A stretch of DNA of 64,000 nt from Hydractinia symbiolongicarpus (GCF_029227915.1 NC_079876.1:36127828-36191827); one strand, 5' to 3'; numbered from the stretch's first letter, positions 5,797 through 15,643 are shown. Numbers and translations are program-made. The notes: a model not told the origin generated them from the letters alone.

Positions 5797-5893
5797 GACG
5801 CAAAAAGGTGTTTTTGACACGAACAGAAAGACAGAGCTAGTTCAAATTGTCAGAAAAAGCATGACATCTAAATTACTTAGTGGTGCGAATGTG

Positions 5894-5965
5894 TCCCGCA
5901 TGGTCTAGTGGTTAGGATTTCTGGTTTTCACCCAGGCGGCCCGGGTTCGATTCCCGGTGCGGGAA
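5894..5965 (+). tRNA. tRNA-Glu(UUC)
   Basis: U6, consensus. Confidence 0.95.
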
Positions 5966-6041
5966 GTGTACATTTTTTAAGTTAAGTTGCTCTCTCACGC
6001 GTTGATGTTATATACCCTGTGCGTGGATTCAGTCCTTGGTT

Positions 6042-6113
6042 GGGGATATAGCTCAGTGGTAGAGCATTCGACTGCAGATCGAGAGGTCCCTGGTTCAAAC
6101 CCGGGTGTCCCCT
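6042..6113 (+). tRNA. tRNA-Cys(GCA)
   Basis: U6, consensus. Confidence 0.95.
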
Positions 6114-6187
6114 ACTAGTTGGCTTTTTGTCCTCTTCGGCACCTGAGTGGTGAGCTGGTGAATTATTCTGGTTACCCAGCAATTTCT

Positions 6188-6269
6188 GCTGCGATGGCCG
6201 AGTGGTTAAGGCGTTAGACTTGAAACCTAATGGGATCTTCCCGCGTAGGTTCGAACCCTACTCGCAGCG
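6188..6269 (+). tRNA. tRNA-Ser(UGA)
   Basis: U6; T39C as in U4. Confidence 0.86.
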
Positions 6270-6349
6270 AATCTACAAACATTCTTTTTGATCTGGTCAA
6301 GTGTCTATCACAACGTACAGACCTTTGCCATGTGATAGAATTGATCATG

Positions 6350-6354
6350 GCCGA

Positions 6355-6405
<51 letters not shown>

Positions 6406-6422
6406 AATCCCGGGTCTCGGCA
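6350..6422 (+). tRNA. tRNA-Phe(GAA)
   Basis: U6, consensus. Confidence 0.95.
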
Positions 6423-6559
6423 TTTTATCACTGCCCAGCAGGGCGGTTTGAGGTGGTGAATGCAAGCAGCCGTAGCACTTTTCTTCAGCTATGTTTTTTT
6501 ATTTATTTTCCTTCCTTTCTTTTTTACGGAGGGTATTTTCAGGTGTAGGTAAAACACGA

Positions 6560-6630
6560 TGCATTGGCTGGGAATCGAACCCCGGTCTCCCGCGTGGCAG
6601 GCGAGAATTCTACCACTGAACCGCCAATGC
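6560..6630 (-). tRNA. tRNA-Gly(GCC), damaged
   Basis: U6; T8C plus C64A, a G50/A64 T-stem mismatch. Confidence 0.8.
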
Positions 6631-6746
6631 GTTACTACTCATTTCCAAAATTTCCGAGTGACAGTGTATCACGTCCCGGTGTGTTAGTAGCCTTAACGGC
6701 ATTTCAGACGTGTGATATTGAGATTTTCAAAATCTCCCAACAGGCA

Positions 6747-6819
6747 GGCGCTGTGGCTTAGCGGTTAAAGCGCCTGTCTAGTAAACAGGAGATTCCCGGT
6801 TCAAATCCGGGCAGTGCCT
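6747..6819 (+). tRNA. tRNA-Thr(AGU)
   Basis: U6; C48T. Confidence 0.88.
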
Positions 6820-6877
6820 TTAGCAGTAATGTTGTGCTTTCTGGTCGGCCTTGTGGCAATGGCCAGCGGTTTGTCAG

Positions 6878-6959
6878 GCTGCGATGGCCGAGTGGTTAAG
6901 GCGTTTGGCTAGAAATCAAATGGGATCTTCCCGCGTAGGTTCGAATCCTACTCGCAGCG
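6878..6959 (+). tRNA. tRNA-Ser(AGA)
   Basis: U6; A31G, giving a G31/U39 wobble. Confidence 0.9.
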
Positions 6960-7056
6960 GACGCAAAAAGGTGTTTTTGACACGAACAGAAAGACAGAGC
7001 TAGTTCAAATTGTCAGAAAAAGCATGACATCTAAATTACTTAGTGGTGCGAATGTG

Positions 7057-7128
7057 TCCCGCATGGTCTAGTGGTTAGGATTTCTGGTTTTCACCCAGGC
7101 GGCCCGGGTTCGATTCCCGGTGCGGGAA
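7057..7128 (+). tRNA. tRNA-Glu(UUC)
   Basis: U7, consensus. Confidence 0.95.
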
Positions 7129-7204
7129 GTGTACATTTTTTAAGTTAAGTTGCTCTCTCACGCGTTGATGTTATATACCCTGTGCGTGGATTCCGTCCTT
7201 GGCT

Positions 7205-7276
7205 GGGGATATAGCTCAGTGGTAGAGCATTCGACTGCAGATCGAGAGTTCCCTGGTTCAAACCCGGGTGTCCCCT
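7205..7276 (+). tRNA. tRNA-Cys(GCA)
   Basis: U7; G46T in the variable loop. Confidence 0.9.
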
Positions 7277-7350
7277 ACTAGTTGGATTTTTGTCCTCTTC
7301 GGCACCTGAGTGGTGAGCTGGTGAATTATTCTGGTTACCCAGCAATTTCT

Positions 7351-7432
7351 GATGCGATGGCCGAGTGGTTAAGGCGTTAGACTTGAAATCTAATGGGATC
7401 TTCCCGCGTAGGTTCGAACCCTACTCGCAGCG
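7351..7432 (+). tRNA. tRNA-Ser(UGA)
   Basis: U7; C2A, an acceptor A2/G71 mismatch. Confidence 0.85.
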
Positions 7433-7512
7433 AATCTACAAACATTCTTTTTGATCTGGTCAAGTGTCTATCACAACGTACAGACCTTTGCCATGTGATA
7501 GAATTGATCATG

Positions 7513-7517
7513 GCCGA

Positions 7518-7568
<51 letters not shown>

Positions 7569-7585
7569 AATCCCGGGTCTCGGCA
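7513..7585 (+). tRNA. tRNA-Phe(GAA)
   Basis: U7, consensus. Confidence 0.95.
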
Positions 7586-7722
7586 TTTTATCACTGCCCA
7601 GCAGGGCGGTTTGAGGTGGTGAATGCAAGCAGCCGTAGCACTTTTCTTCAGCTATGTTTTTTTATTTATTTTCCTTCCTTTCTTTTTTACGGAGGGTATT
7701 TTCAGGTGTAGGTAAAACACGA

Positions 7723-7793
7723 TGCATTGGCGGGGAATCGAACCCCGGTCTCCCGCGTGGCAGGCGAGAATTCTACCACTGAACCACCAATGC
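7723..7793 (-). tRNA. tRNA-Gly(GCC)
   Basis: U7, consensus. Confidence 0.95.
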
Positions 7794-7909
7794 GTTACTA
7801 CTCATTTCCAAAATTTCCGAGTGACAGTGTATCACGTCCCGGTGTGTTAGTAGCCTTAACGGCATTTCAGACGTGTGATATTGAGATTTTCAAAATCTCC
7901 CAACAGGCA

Positions 7910-7982
7910 GGCGCTGTGGCTTAGCGGTTAAAGCGCCTGTCTAGTAAACAGGAGATCCCCGGTTCAAATCCGGGCAGTGCCT
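7910..7982 (+). tRNA. tRNA-Thr(AGU)
   Basis: U7, consensus. Confidence 0.95.
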
Positions 7983-8040
7983 TTAGCAGTAATGTTGTGC
8001 TTTCTGGTCGGCCTTGTGGCAACGGCCAGCGGTTTGTCAG

Positions 8041-8122
8041 GCTGAGATGGCCGAGTGGTTAAGGCGTTTGACTAGAAATCAAATGGGATCTTCCCGCGTA
8101 GGTTCGAATCCTACTCGCAGCG
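8041..8122 (+). tRNA. tRNA-Ser(AGA)
   Basis: U7; C5A, an acceptor A5/G68 mismatch. Confidence 0.85.
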
Positions 8123-8219
8123 GACGCAAAAAGGTGTTTTTGACACGAACAGAAAGACAGAGCTAGTTCAAATTGTCAGAAAAAGCATGACATCTAAATT
8201 ACTTAGTGGTGCGAATGTG

Positions 8220-8291
8220 TCCCGCATGGTCTAGTGGTTAGGATTTCTGGTTTTCACCCAGGCGGCCCGGGTTCGATTCCCGGTGCGGGAA
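8220..8291 (+). tRNA. tRNA-Glu(UUC)
   Basis: U8, consensus. Confidence 0.95.
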
Positions 8292-8367
8292 GTGTACATT
8301 TTTTAAGTTAAGTTGCTCTCTCACGCGTTGATGTTATATACCCTGTGCGTGGATTCCGTCCTTGGCT

Positions 8368-8439
8368 GGGGATATAGCTCAGAGGTAGAGCATTCGACTG
8401 CAGATCGAGAGGTCCCTGGTTCAAACCCGGGTGTCCCCT
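8368..8439 (+). tRNA. tRNA-Cys(GCA)
   Basis: U8; one D-loop T to A change at position 16/17. Confidence 0.92.
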
Positions 8440-8513
8440 ACTAGTTGGCTTTTTGTCCTCTTCGGCACCTGAGTGGTGAGCTGGTGAATTATTCTGGTTA
8501 CCCAGCAATTTCT

Positions 8514-8595
8514 GCTGCGATGGCCGAGTGGTTAAGGCGTTAGACTTGAAATCTAATGGGATCTTCCCGCGTAGGTTCGAACCCTACTCGCAGCG
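8514..8595 (+). tRNA. tRNA-Ser(UGA)
   Basis: U8, consensus. Confidence 0.95.
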
Positions 8596-8675
8596 AATCT
8601 ACAAACATTCTTTTTGATCTGGTCAAGTGTCTATCACAACGTACAGACCTTTGCCATGTGATAGAATTGATCATG

Positions 8676-8680
8676 GCCGA

Positions 8681-8731
<51 letters not shown>

Positions 8732-8748
8732 AATCCCGGGTCTCGGCA
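8676..8748 (+). tRNA. tRNA-Phe(GAA)
   Basis: U8, consensus. Confidence 0.95.
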
Positions 8749-8885
8749 TTTTATCACTGCCCAGCAGGGCGGTTTGAGGTGGTGAATGCAAGCAGCCGTA
8801 GCACTTTTCTTCAGCTATGTTTTTTTATTTATTTTCCTTCCTTTCTTTTTTACGGAGGGTATTTTCAGGTGTAGGTAAAACACGA

Positions 8886-8956
8886 TGCATTGGCGGGGAA
8901 TCGAACCCCGGTCTCCCGCGTGGCAGGCGAGAATTCTACCACTGAACCACCAATGC
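8886..8956 (-). tRNA. tRNA-Gly(GCC)
   Basis: U8, consensus. Confidence 0.95.
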
Positions 8957-9072
8957 GTTACTACTCATTTCCAAAATTTCCGAGTGACAGTGTATCACGT
9001 CCCGGTGTGTTAGTAGCCTTAACGGCATTTCAGACGTGTGATATTGAGATTTTCAAAATCTCCCAACAGGCA

Positions 9073-9145
9073 GGCGCTATGGCTTAGCGGTTAAAGCGCC
9101 TGTCTAGTAAACAGGAGATCCCCAGTTCAAATCCGGGCAGCGCCT
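9073..9145 (+). tRNA. tRNA-Thr(AGU), three changes
   Basis: U8; G7A (A7/C66 mismatch), G52A (T-stem mismatch) and T69C, which turns the 4-69 wobble into a G-C pair. The first two are shared with U21. Confidence 0.8.
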
Positions 9146-9203
9146 TTAGCAGTAATGTTGTGCTTTCTGGTCGGCCTTGTGGCAATGGCCAGCGGTTTGT
9201 CAG

Positions 9204-9285
9204 GCTGCGATGGCCGAGTGGTTAAGGCGTTTGACTAGAAATCAAATGGGATCTTCCCGCGTAGGTTCGAATCCTACTCGCAGCG
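9204..9285 (+). tRNA. tRNA-Ser(AGA)
   Basis: U8, consensus. Confidence 0.95.
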
Positions 9286-9382
9286 GACGCAAAAAGGTGT
9301 TTTTGACACAAACAGAAAGACAGAGCTAGTTCAAATTGTCAGAAAAAGCATGACATCTAAATTACTTAGTGGTGCGAATGTG

Positions 9383-9454
9383 TCCCGCATGGTCTAGTGG
9401 TTAGGATTTCTGGTTTTCACCCAGGCGGCCCGGGTTCGATTCCCGGTGCGGGAA
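9383..9454 (+). tRNA. tRNA-Glu(UUC)
   Basis: U9, consensus. Confidence 0.95.
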
Positions 9455-9530
9455 GTGTACATTTTTTAAGTTAAGTTGCTCTCTCACGCGTTGATGTTAT
9501 ATACCCTGTGCGTGGATTCCGTCCTTGGCT

Positions 9531-9602
9531 GGGGATATAGCTCAGTGGTAGAGCATTCGACTGCAGATCGAGAGGTCCCTGGTTCAAACCCGGGTGTCCC
9601 CT
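9531..9602 (+). tRNA. tRNA-Cys(GCA)
   Basis: U9, consensus. Confidence 0.95.
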
Positions 9603-9676
9603 ACTAGTTGGCTTTTTGTCCTCTTCGGCACCTGAGTGGTGAGCTGGTGAATTATTCTGGTTACCCAGCAATTTCT

Positions 9677-9758
9677 GCTGCGATGGCCGAGTGGTTAAGG
9701 CGTTAGACTTGAAATCTAATGGGATCTTCCCGCGTAGGTTCGAACCCTACTCGCAGCG
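9677..9758 (+). tRNA. tRNA-Ser(UGA)
   Basis: U9, consensus. Confidence 0.95.
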
Positions 9759-9838
9759 AATCTACAAACATTCTTTTTGATCTGGTCAAGTGTCTATCAC
9801 AACGTACAGACCTTTGCCATGTGATAGAATTGATCATG

Positions 9839-9843
9839 GCCGA

Positions 9844-9894
<51 letters not shown>

Positions 9895-9911
9895 AATCCC
9901 GGGTCTCGGCA
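9839..9911 (+). tRNA. tRNA-Phe(GAA)
   Basis: U9, consensus. Confidence 0.95.
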
Positions 9912-10048
9912 TTTTATCACTGCCTAGCAGGGCGGTTTGAGGTGGTGAATGCAAGCAGCCGTAGCACTTTTCTTCAGCTATGTTTTTTTATTTATTTTCC
10001 TTCCTTTCTTTTTTACGGAGGGTATTTTCAGGTGTAGGTAAAACACGA

Positions 10049-10119
10049 TGCATTGGCGGGGAATCGAACCCCGGTCTCCCGCGTGGCAGGCGAGAATTCT
10101 ACCACTGAACCACCAATGC
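10049..10119 (-). tRNA. tRNA-Gly(GCC)
   Basis: U9, consensus. Confidence 0.95.
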
Positions 10120-10235
10120 GTTACTACTCATTTCCAAAATTTCCGAGTGACAGTGTATCACGTCCCGGTGTGTTAGTAGCCTTAACGGCATTTCAGACGT
10201 TTGATATTGAGATTTTCAAAATCTCCCAACAGGCA

Positions 10236-10308
10236 GGCGCTGTGGCTTAGCGGTTAAAGCGCCTGTCTAGTAAACAGGAGATCCCCGGTTCAAATCCGGG
10301 CAGTGCCT
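10236..10308 (+). tRNA. tRNA-Thr(AGU)
   Basis: U9, consensus. Confidence 0.95.
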
Positions 10309-10366
10309 TTAGCAGTAATGTTGTGCTTTCTGGTCGGCCTTGTGGCAATGGCCAGCGGTTTGTCAG

Positions 10367-10448
10367 GCTGCGATGGCCGAGTGGTTAAGGCGTTTGACTA
10401 GAAATCAAATGGGATCTTCCCGCGTAGGTTCGAATCCTACTCGCAGCG
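10367..10448 (+). tRNA. tRNA-Ser(AGA)
   Basis: U9, consensus. Confidence 0.95.
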
Positions 10449-10545
10449 GACGCAAAAAGGTGTTTTTGACACGAACAGAAAGACAGAGCTAGTTCAAATT
10501 GTCAGAAAAAGCATGACATCTAAATTACTTAGTGGTGCGAATGTG

Positions 10546-10617
10546 TCCCGCATGGTCTAGTGGTTAGGATTTCTGGTTTTCACCCAGGCGGCCCGGGTTC
10601 GATTCCCGGTGCGGGAA
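10546..10617 (+). tRNA. tRNA-Glu(UUC)
   Basis: U10, consensus. Confidence 0.95.
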
Positions 10618-10693
10618 GTGTACATTTTTTAAGTTAAGTTGCTCTCTCACGCGTTGATGTTATATACCCTGTGCGTGGATTCCGTCCTTGGCT

Positions 10694-10765
10694 GGGGATA
10701 TAGCTCAGTGGTAGAGCATTCGACTGCAGATCGAGAGGTCCCTGGTTCAAACCCGGGTGTCCCCT
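10694..10765 (+). tRNA. tRNA-Cys(GCA)
   Basis: U10, consensus. Confidence 0.95.
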
Positions 10766-10839
10766 ACTAGTTGGCTTTTTGTCCTCTTCGGCACCTGAGT
10801 GGTGAGCTGGTGAATTATTCTGGTTACCCAGCAATTTCT

Positions 10840-10921
10840 GCTGCGATGGCCGAGTGGTTAAGGCGTTAGACTTGAAATCTAATGGGATCTTCCCGCGTAG
10901 GTTCGAACCCTACTCGCAGCG
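10840..10921 (+). tRNA. tRNA-Ser(UGA)
   Basis: U10, consensus. Confidence 0.95.
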
Positions 10922-11001
10922 AATCTACAAACATTCTTTTTGATCTGGTCAAGTGTCTATCACAACGTACAGACCTTTGCCATGTGATAGAATTGATCAT
11001 G

Positions 11002-11006
11002 GCCGA

Positions 11007-11057
<51 letters not shown>

Positions 11058-11074
11058 AATCCCGGGTCTCGGCA
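11002..11074 (+). tRNA. tRNA-Phe(GAA)
   Basis: U10, consensus. Confidence 0.95.
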
Positions 11075-11211
11075 TTTTATCACTGCCCAGCAGGGCGGTT
11101 TGAGGTGGTGAATGCAAGCAGCCGTAGCACTTTTCTTCAGCTATGTTTTTTTATTTATTTTCCTTCCTTTCTTTTTTACGGAGGGTATTTTCAGGTGTAG
11201 GTAAAACACGA

Positions 11212-11282
11212 TGCATTGGCGGGGAATCGAACCCCGGTCTCCCGCGTGGCAGGCGAGAATTCTACCACTGAACCACCAATGC
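11212..11282 (-). tRNA. tRNA-Gly(GCC)
   Basis: U10, consensus. Confidence 0.95.
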
Positions 11283-11398
11283 GTTACTACTCTTTTTCAA
11301 AATTTCCGAGTGACAGTGTATCACGTCCCGGTGTGTTAGTAGCCTTAACGGCATTTCAGACGTGTGATATTGAGATTTTTAAAATCTCCCAACAGGCA

Positions 11399-11471
11399 GG
11401 CGCTGTGGCTTAGCGGTTAAAGCGCCTGTCTAGTAAACAGGAGATCCCCGGTTCAAATCCGGGCAGTGCCT
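11399..11471 (+). tRNA. tRNA-Thr(AGU)
   Basis: U10, consensus. Confidence 0.95.
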
Positions 11472-11529
11472 TTAGCAGTAATGTTGTGCTTTCTGGTCGG
11501 CCTTGTGGCAATGGCCAGCGGTTTGTCAG

Positions 11530-11611
11530 GCTGCGATGGCCGAGTGGTTAAGGCGTTTGACTAGAAATCAAATGGGATCTTCCCGCGTAGGTTCGAATCC
11601 TACTCGCAGCG
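11530..11611 (+). tRNA. tRNA-Ser(AGA)
   Basis: U10, consensus. Confidence 0.95.
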
Positions 11612-11708
11612 GACGCAAAAAGGTGTTTTTGACACGAACAGAAAGACAGAGCTAGTTCAAATTGTCAGAAAAAGCATGACATCTAAATTACTTAGTGGTG
11701 CGAATGTG

Positions 11709-11780
11709 TCCCGCATGGTCTAGTGGTTAGGATTTCTGGTTTTCACCCAGGCGGCCCGGGTTCGATTCCCGGTGCGGGAA
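11709..11780 (+). tRNA. tRNA-Glu(UUC)
   Basis: U11, consensus. Confidence 0.95.
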
Positions 11781-11856
11781 GTGTACATTTTTTAAGTTAA
11801 GTCGCTCTCTCACGCGTTGATGTTATATACCCTGTGCGTGGATTCCGTCCTTGGCT

Positions 11857-11928
11857 GGGGATATAGCTCAGTGGTAGAGCATTCGACTGCAGATCGAGAG
11901 GTCCCTGGTTCAAACCCGGGTGTCCCCT
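11857..11928 (+). tRNA. tRNA-Cys(GCA)
   Basis: U11, consensus. Confidence 0.95.
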
Positions 11929-12002
11929 ACTAGTTGGCTTTTTGTCCTCTTCGGCACCTGAGTGGTGAGCTGGTGAATTATTCTGGTTACCCAGCAATTT
12001 CT

Positions 12003-12084
12003 GCTGCGATGGCCGAGTGGTTAAGGCGTTAGACTTGAAATCTAATGGGATCTTCCCGCGTTGGTTCGAACCCTACTCGCAGCG
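12003..12084 (+). tRNA. tRNA-Ser(UGA)
   Basis: U11; A51T, a T/T mismatch in the T-stem. Confidence 0.86.
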
Positions 12085-12164
12085 AATCTACAAACATTCT
12101 TTTTGATCTGGTCAAGTGTCTATCACAACGTACAGACCTTTGCCATGTGATGGAATTGATCATG

Positions 12165-12169
12165 GCCGA

Positions 12170-12220
<51 letters not shown>

Positions 12221-12237
12221 AATCCCGGGTCTCGGCA
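12165..12237 (+). tRNA. tRNA-Phe(GAA)
   Basis: U11, consensus. Confidence 0.95.
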
Positions 12238-12374
12238 TTTTATCACTGCCCAGCAGGGCGGTTTGAGGTGGTGAATGCAAGCAGCCGTAGCACTTTTCTT
12301 CAGCTATGTTTTTTTATTTATTTTCCTTCCTTTCTTTTTTACGGAGGGTATTTTCAGGTGTAGGTAAAACACGA

Positions 12375-12445
12375 TGCATTGGCGGGGAATCGAACCCCGG
12401 TCTCCCGCGTGGCAGGCGAGAATTCTACCACTGAACCACCAATGC
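12375..12445 (-). tRNA. tRNA-Gly(GCC)
   Basis: U11, consensus. Confidence 0.95.
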
Positions 12446-12561
12446 GTTACTACTCGTTTCCAAAATTTCCGAGTGACAGTGTATCACGTCCCGGTGTGTT
12501 AGTAGCCTTAACGGCATTTCAGACGTGTGATATTGAGATTTTCAAAATCTCCCAACAGGCA

Positions 12562-12634
12562 GGCGCTGTGGCTTAGCGGTTAAAGCGCCTGTCTAGTAAA
12601 CAGGAGATCCCCGGTTCAAATCCGGGCAGTGCCT
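12562..12634 (+). tRNA. tRNA-Thr(AGU)
   Basis: U11, consensus. Confidence 0.95.
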
Positions 12635-12692
12635 TTAGCAGTAATGTTGTGCTTTCTGGTCGGCCTTGTGGCAATGGCCAGCGGTTTGTCAG

Positions 12693-12774
12693 GCTGCGAT
12701 GGCCGAGTGGTTAAGGCGTTTGACTAGAAATCAAATGGGATCTTCCCGCGTAGGTTCGAATCCTACTCGCAGCG
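12693..12774 (+). tRNA. tRNA-Ser(AGA)
   Basis: U11, consensus. Confidence 0.95.
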
Positions 12775-12871
12775 GACGCAAAAAAGTGTTTTTGACACGA
12801 ACAGAAAGACAGAGCTAGTTCAAATTGTCAGAAAAAGCATGACATCTAAATTACTTAGTGGTGCGAATGTG

Positions 12872-12943
12872 TCCCGCATGGTCTAGTGGTTAGGATTTCT
12901 GGTTTTCACCCAGGCGGCCCGGTTTCGATTCCCGGTGCGGGAA
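12872..12943 (+). tRNA. tRNA-Glu(UUC)
   Basis: U12; G53T as in U3, which breaks pair 53-61 and alters box B. The anticodon is normal. Confidence 0.84.
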
Positions 12944-13019
12944 GTGTACATTTTTTAAGTTAAGTTGCTCTCTCACGCGTTGATGTTATATACCCTGTGC
13001 GTGGATTCCGTCCTTGGCT

Positions 13020-13091
13020 GGGGATATAGCTCAGTGATAGAGCATTCGACTGCAGATCGAGAGGTCCCTGGTTCAAACCCGGGTGTCCCCT
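13020..13091 (+). tRNA. tRNA-Cys(GCA)
   Basis: U12; G19A, which disturbs the 19-56 tertiary pair. Confidence 0.87.
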
Positions 13092-13165
13092 ACTAGTTGG
13101 CTTTTTGTCCTCTTCGGCACCTGAGTGGTGAGCTGGTGAATTATTCTGGTTACCCAGCAATTTCT

Positions 13166-13247
13166 GCTGCGATGGCCGAGTGGTTAAGGCGTTAGACTTG
13201 AAATCTAATGGGATCTTCCCGCGTAGGTTCGAACTTTACTCGCAGCG
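13166..13247 (+). tRNA. tRNA-Ser(UGA)
   Basis: U12; C61T and C62T, two G-U wobbles in the T-stem. Confidence 0.85.
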
Positions 13248-13327
13248 AATCTACAAACATTCTTTTTGATCTGGTCAAGTGTCTATCACAACGTACAGAC
13301 CTTTGCCATGTGATAGAATTGATCATG

Positions 13328-13332
13328 GCCGA

Positions 13333-13383
<51 letters not shown>

Positions 13384-13400
13384 AATCCCGGGTCTCGGCA
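13328..13400 (+). tRNA. tRNA-Phe(GAA)
   Basis: U12, consensus. Confidence 0.95.
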
Positions 13401-13537
13401 TTTTATCACTGCCCAGCAGGGCGGTTTGAGGTGGTGAATGCAAGCAGCCGTAGCACTTTTCTTCAGCTATGTTTTTTTATTTATTTTCCTTCCTTTCTTT
13501 TTTACGGAGGGTATTTTCAGGTGTAGGTAAAACACGA

Positions 13538-13608
13538 TGCATTGGCGGGGAATCGAACCCCGGTCTCCCGCGTGGCAGGCGAGAATTCTACCACTGAACC
13601 ACCAATGC
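13538..13608 (-). tRNA. tRNA-Gly(GCC)
   Basis: U12, consensus. Confidence 0.95.
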
Positions 13609-13716
13609 GTTACTACTCATTTCCAAAATTTCCGAGTGACAGTGTATCACGTCCCGGTGTGTTAGTAGCCTTAACGGCATTTCAGACGTGTGATATTGAG
13701 ATTTTCAAAATCTCCC

Positions 13717-13720
13717 AGCA
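13717..13720. other. Deletion scar: Thr gene absent from U12
   Basis: 83 bp, containing the whole Thr gene, are missing between CTCCCA and GCAGTAATG. Only 1 bp of homology is seen at the junction. Half of the upstream palindrome flank remains. Confidence 0.9.
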
Positions 13721-13772
13721 GTAATGTTGTGCTTTCTGGTCGGCCTTGTGGGAATGGCCAGCGGTTTGTCAG

Positions 13773-13854
13773 GCTGCGATGGCCGAGTGGTTAAGGCGTT
13801 TGACTAGAAATCAAATGGGATCTTCCCGCGTAAGTTCGAATCCTACTCGCAGCG
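13773..13854 (+). tRNA. tRNA-Ser(AGA)
   Basis: U12; G52A, an A52/C62 mismatch in the T-stem. Confidence 0.86.
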
Positions 13855-13951
13855 GACGCAAAAAGGTGTTTTTGACACGAACAGAAAGACAGAGCTAGTT
13901 CAAATTGTCAGAAAAAGCATGGCATCTAAATTACTTAGTGGTGCGAATGTG

Positions 13952-14023
13952 TCCCGCATGGTCTAGTGGTTAGGATTTCTGGTTTTCACCCAGGCGGCCC
14001 GGGTTCGATTCCCTGTGCGGGAA
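13952..14023 (+). tRNA. tRNA-Glu(UUC)
   Basis: U13; G64T, a C50/T64 mismatch in the T-stem. Confidence 0.86.
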
Positions 14024-14099
14024 GTGTACATTTTTTAAGTTAAGTTGCTCTCTCACGCGTTGATGTTATATACCCTGTGCGTGGATTCCGTCCTTGGCT

Positions 14100-14171
14100 G
14101 GGGATATAGCTCAGTGGTAGAGCATTCGACTGCAGATCGAGAGGTCCCTGGTTCAAACCCGGGTGTCCCCT
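14100..14171 (+). tRNA. tRNA-Cys(GCA)
   Basis: U13, consensus. Confidence 0.95.
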
Positions 14172-14245
14172 ACTAGTTGGCTTTTTGTCCTCTTCGGCAC
14201 CTGAGTGGTGAGCTGGTGAATTATTCTGGTTACCCAGCAATTTCT

Positions 14246-14327
14246 GCTGCGATGGCCGAGTGGTTAAGGCGTTAGACTTGAAATCTAATGGGATCTTCCC
14301 GCGTAGGTTCGAACCCTACTCGCAGCG
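14246..14327 (+). tRNA. tRNA-Ser(UGA)
   Basis: U13, consensus. Confidence 0.95.
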
Positions 14328-14407
14328 AATCTGCAAACATTCTTTTTGATCTGGTCAAGTGTCTATCACAACGTACAGACCTTTGCCATGTGATAGAATT
14401 GATCATG

Positions 14408-14412
14408 GCCGA

Positions 14413-14463
<51 letters not shown>

Positions 14464-14480
14464 AATCCCGGGTCTCGGCA
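14408..14480 (+). tRNA. tRNA-Phe(GAA)
   Basis: U13, consensus. Confidence 0.95.
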
Positions 14481-14617
14481 TTTTATCACTGCCCAGCAGG
14501 GCGGTTTGAGGTGGTGAATGCAAGCAGCCGTAGCACTTTTCTTCAGCTATGTTTTTTTATTTATTTTCCTTCCTTTCTTTTTTACGGAGGGTATTTTCAG
14601 GTGTAGGTAAAACACGA

Positions 14618-14688
14618 TGCATTGGCGGGGAATCGAACCCCGGTCTCCCGCGTGGCAGGCGAGAATTCTACCACTGAACCACCAATGC
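14618..14688 (-). tRNA. tRNA-Gly(GCC)
   Basis: U13, consensus. Confidence 0.95.
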
Positions 14689-14804
14689 GTTACTACTCAT
14701 TTCCAAAATTTCCGAGTGACAGTGTATCACGTCCCGGTGTGTTAGTAGCCTTAACGGCATTTCAGACGTGTGATATTGAGATTTTCAAAATCTCCCAACA
14801 GGCA

Positions 14805-14877
14805 GGCGCTGTTGCTTAGCGGTTAAAGCGCCTGTCTAGTAAACAGGAGATCCCCGGTTCAAATCCGGGCAGTGCCT
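14805..14877 (+). tRNA. tRNA-Thr(AGU)
   Basis: U13; G9T, shared with U14, U15 and U16. It also changes box A. Confidence 0.9.
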
Positions 14878-14935
14878 TTAGCAGTAATGTTGTGCTTTCT
14901 GGTCGGCCTTGTGGCAATGGCCAGCGGTTTGTCAG

Positions 14936-15017
14936 GCTGCGATGGCCGAGTGGTTAAGGCGTTTGACTAGAAATCAAATGGGATCTTCCCGCGTAGGTTC
15001 GAATCCTACTCGCAGCG
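14936..15017 (+). tRNA. tRNA-Ser(AGA)
   Basis: U13, consensus. Confidence 0.95.
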
Positions 15018-15114
15018 GACGCAAAAAGGTGTTTTTGACACTAACAGAAAGACAGAGCTAGTTCAAATTGTCAGAAAAAGCATGACATCTAAATTACTTA
15101 GTGGTGCGAATGTG

Positions 15115-15186
15115 TCCCGCATGGTCTAGTGGTTAGGATTTCTGGTTTTCACCCAGGCGGCCCGGGTTCGATTCCCGGTGCGGGAA
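15115..15186 (+). tRNA. tRNA-Glu(UUC)
   Basis: U14, consensus. Confidence 0.95.
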
Positions 15187-15262
15187 GTGTACATTTTTTA
15201 AGTTAAGTTGCTTTCTCACGCGTTGATGTTATATACCCTGTGCGTGGATTCCGTCCTTGGCT

Positions 15263-15334
15263 GGGGATATAGCTCAGTGGTAGAGCATTCGACTGCAGAT
15301 CGAGAGGTCCCTGGTTCAAACCCGGGTGTCCCCT
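15263..15334 (+). tRNA. tRNA-Cys(GCA)
   Basis: U14, consensus gene, but its T5 terminator is broken to CTCTTT. There is no T4 run before the next gene. Confidence 0.94.
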
Positions 15335-15408
15335 ACTAGTTGGCTCTTTGTCCTCTTCGGCACCTGAGTGGTGAGCTGGTGAATTATTCTGGTTACCCAG
15401 CAATTTCT

Positions 15409-15490
15409 GCTGCGATGGCCGAGTGGTTAAGGCGTTAGACTTGAAATCTAATGGGATCTTCCCGCGTAGGTTCGAACCCTACTCGCAGCG
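15409..15490 (+). tRNA. tRNA-Ser(UGA)
   Basis: U14, consensus. Confidence 0.95.
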
Positions 15491-15570
15491 AATCTACAAA
15501 CATTCTTTTTGATCTGGTCAAGTGTCTATCACAACGTACAGACCTTTGCCATGTGATAGAATTGATCATG

Positions 15571-15575
15571 GCCGA

Positions 15576-15626
<51 letters not shown>

Positions 15627-15643
15627 AATCCCGGGTCTCGGCA
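15571..15643 (+). tRNA. tRNA-Phe(GAA)
   Basis: U14, consensus. Confidence 0.95.
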
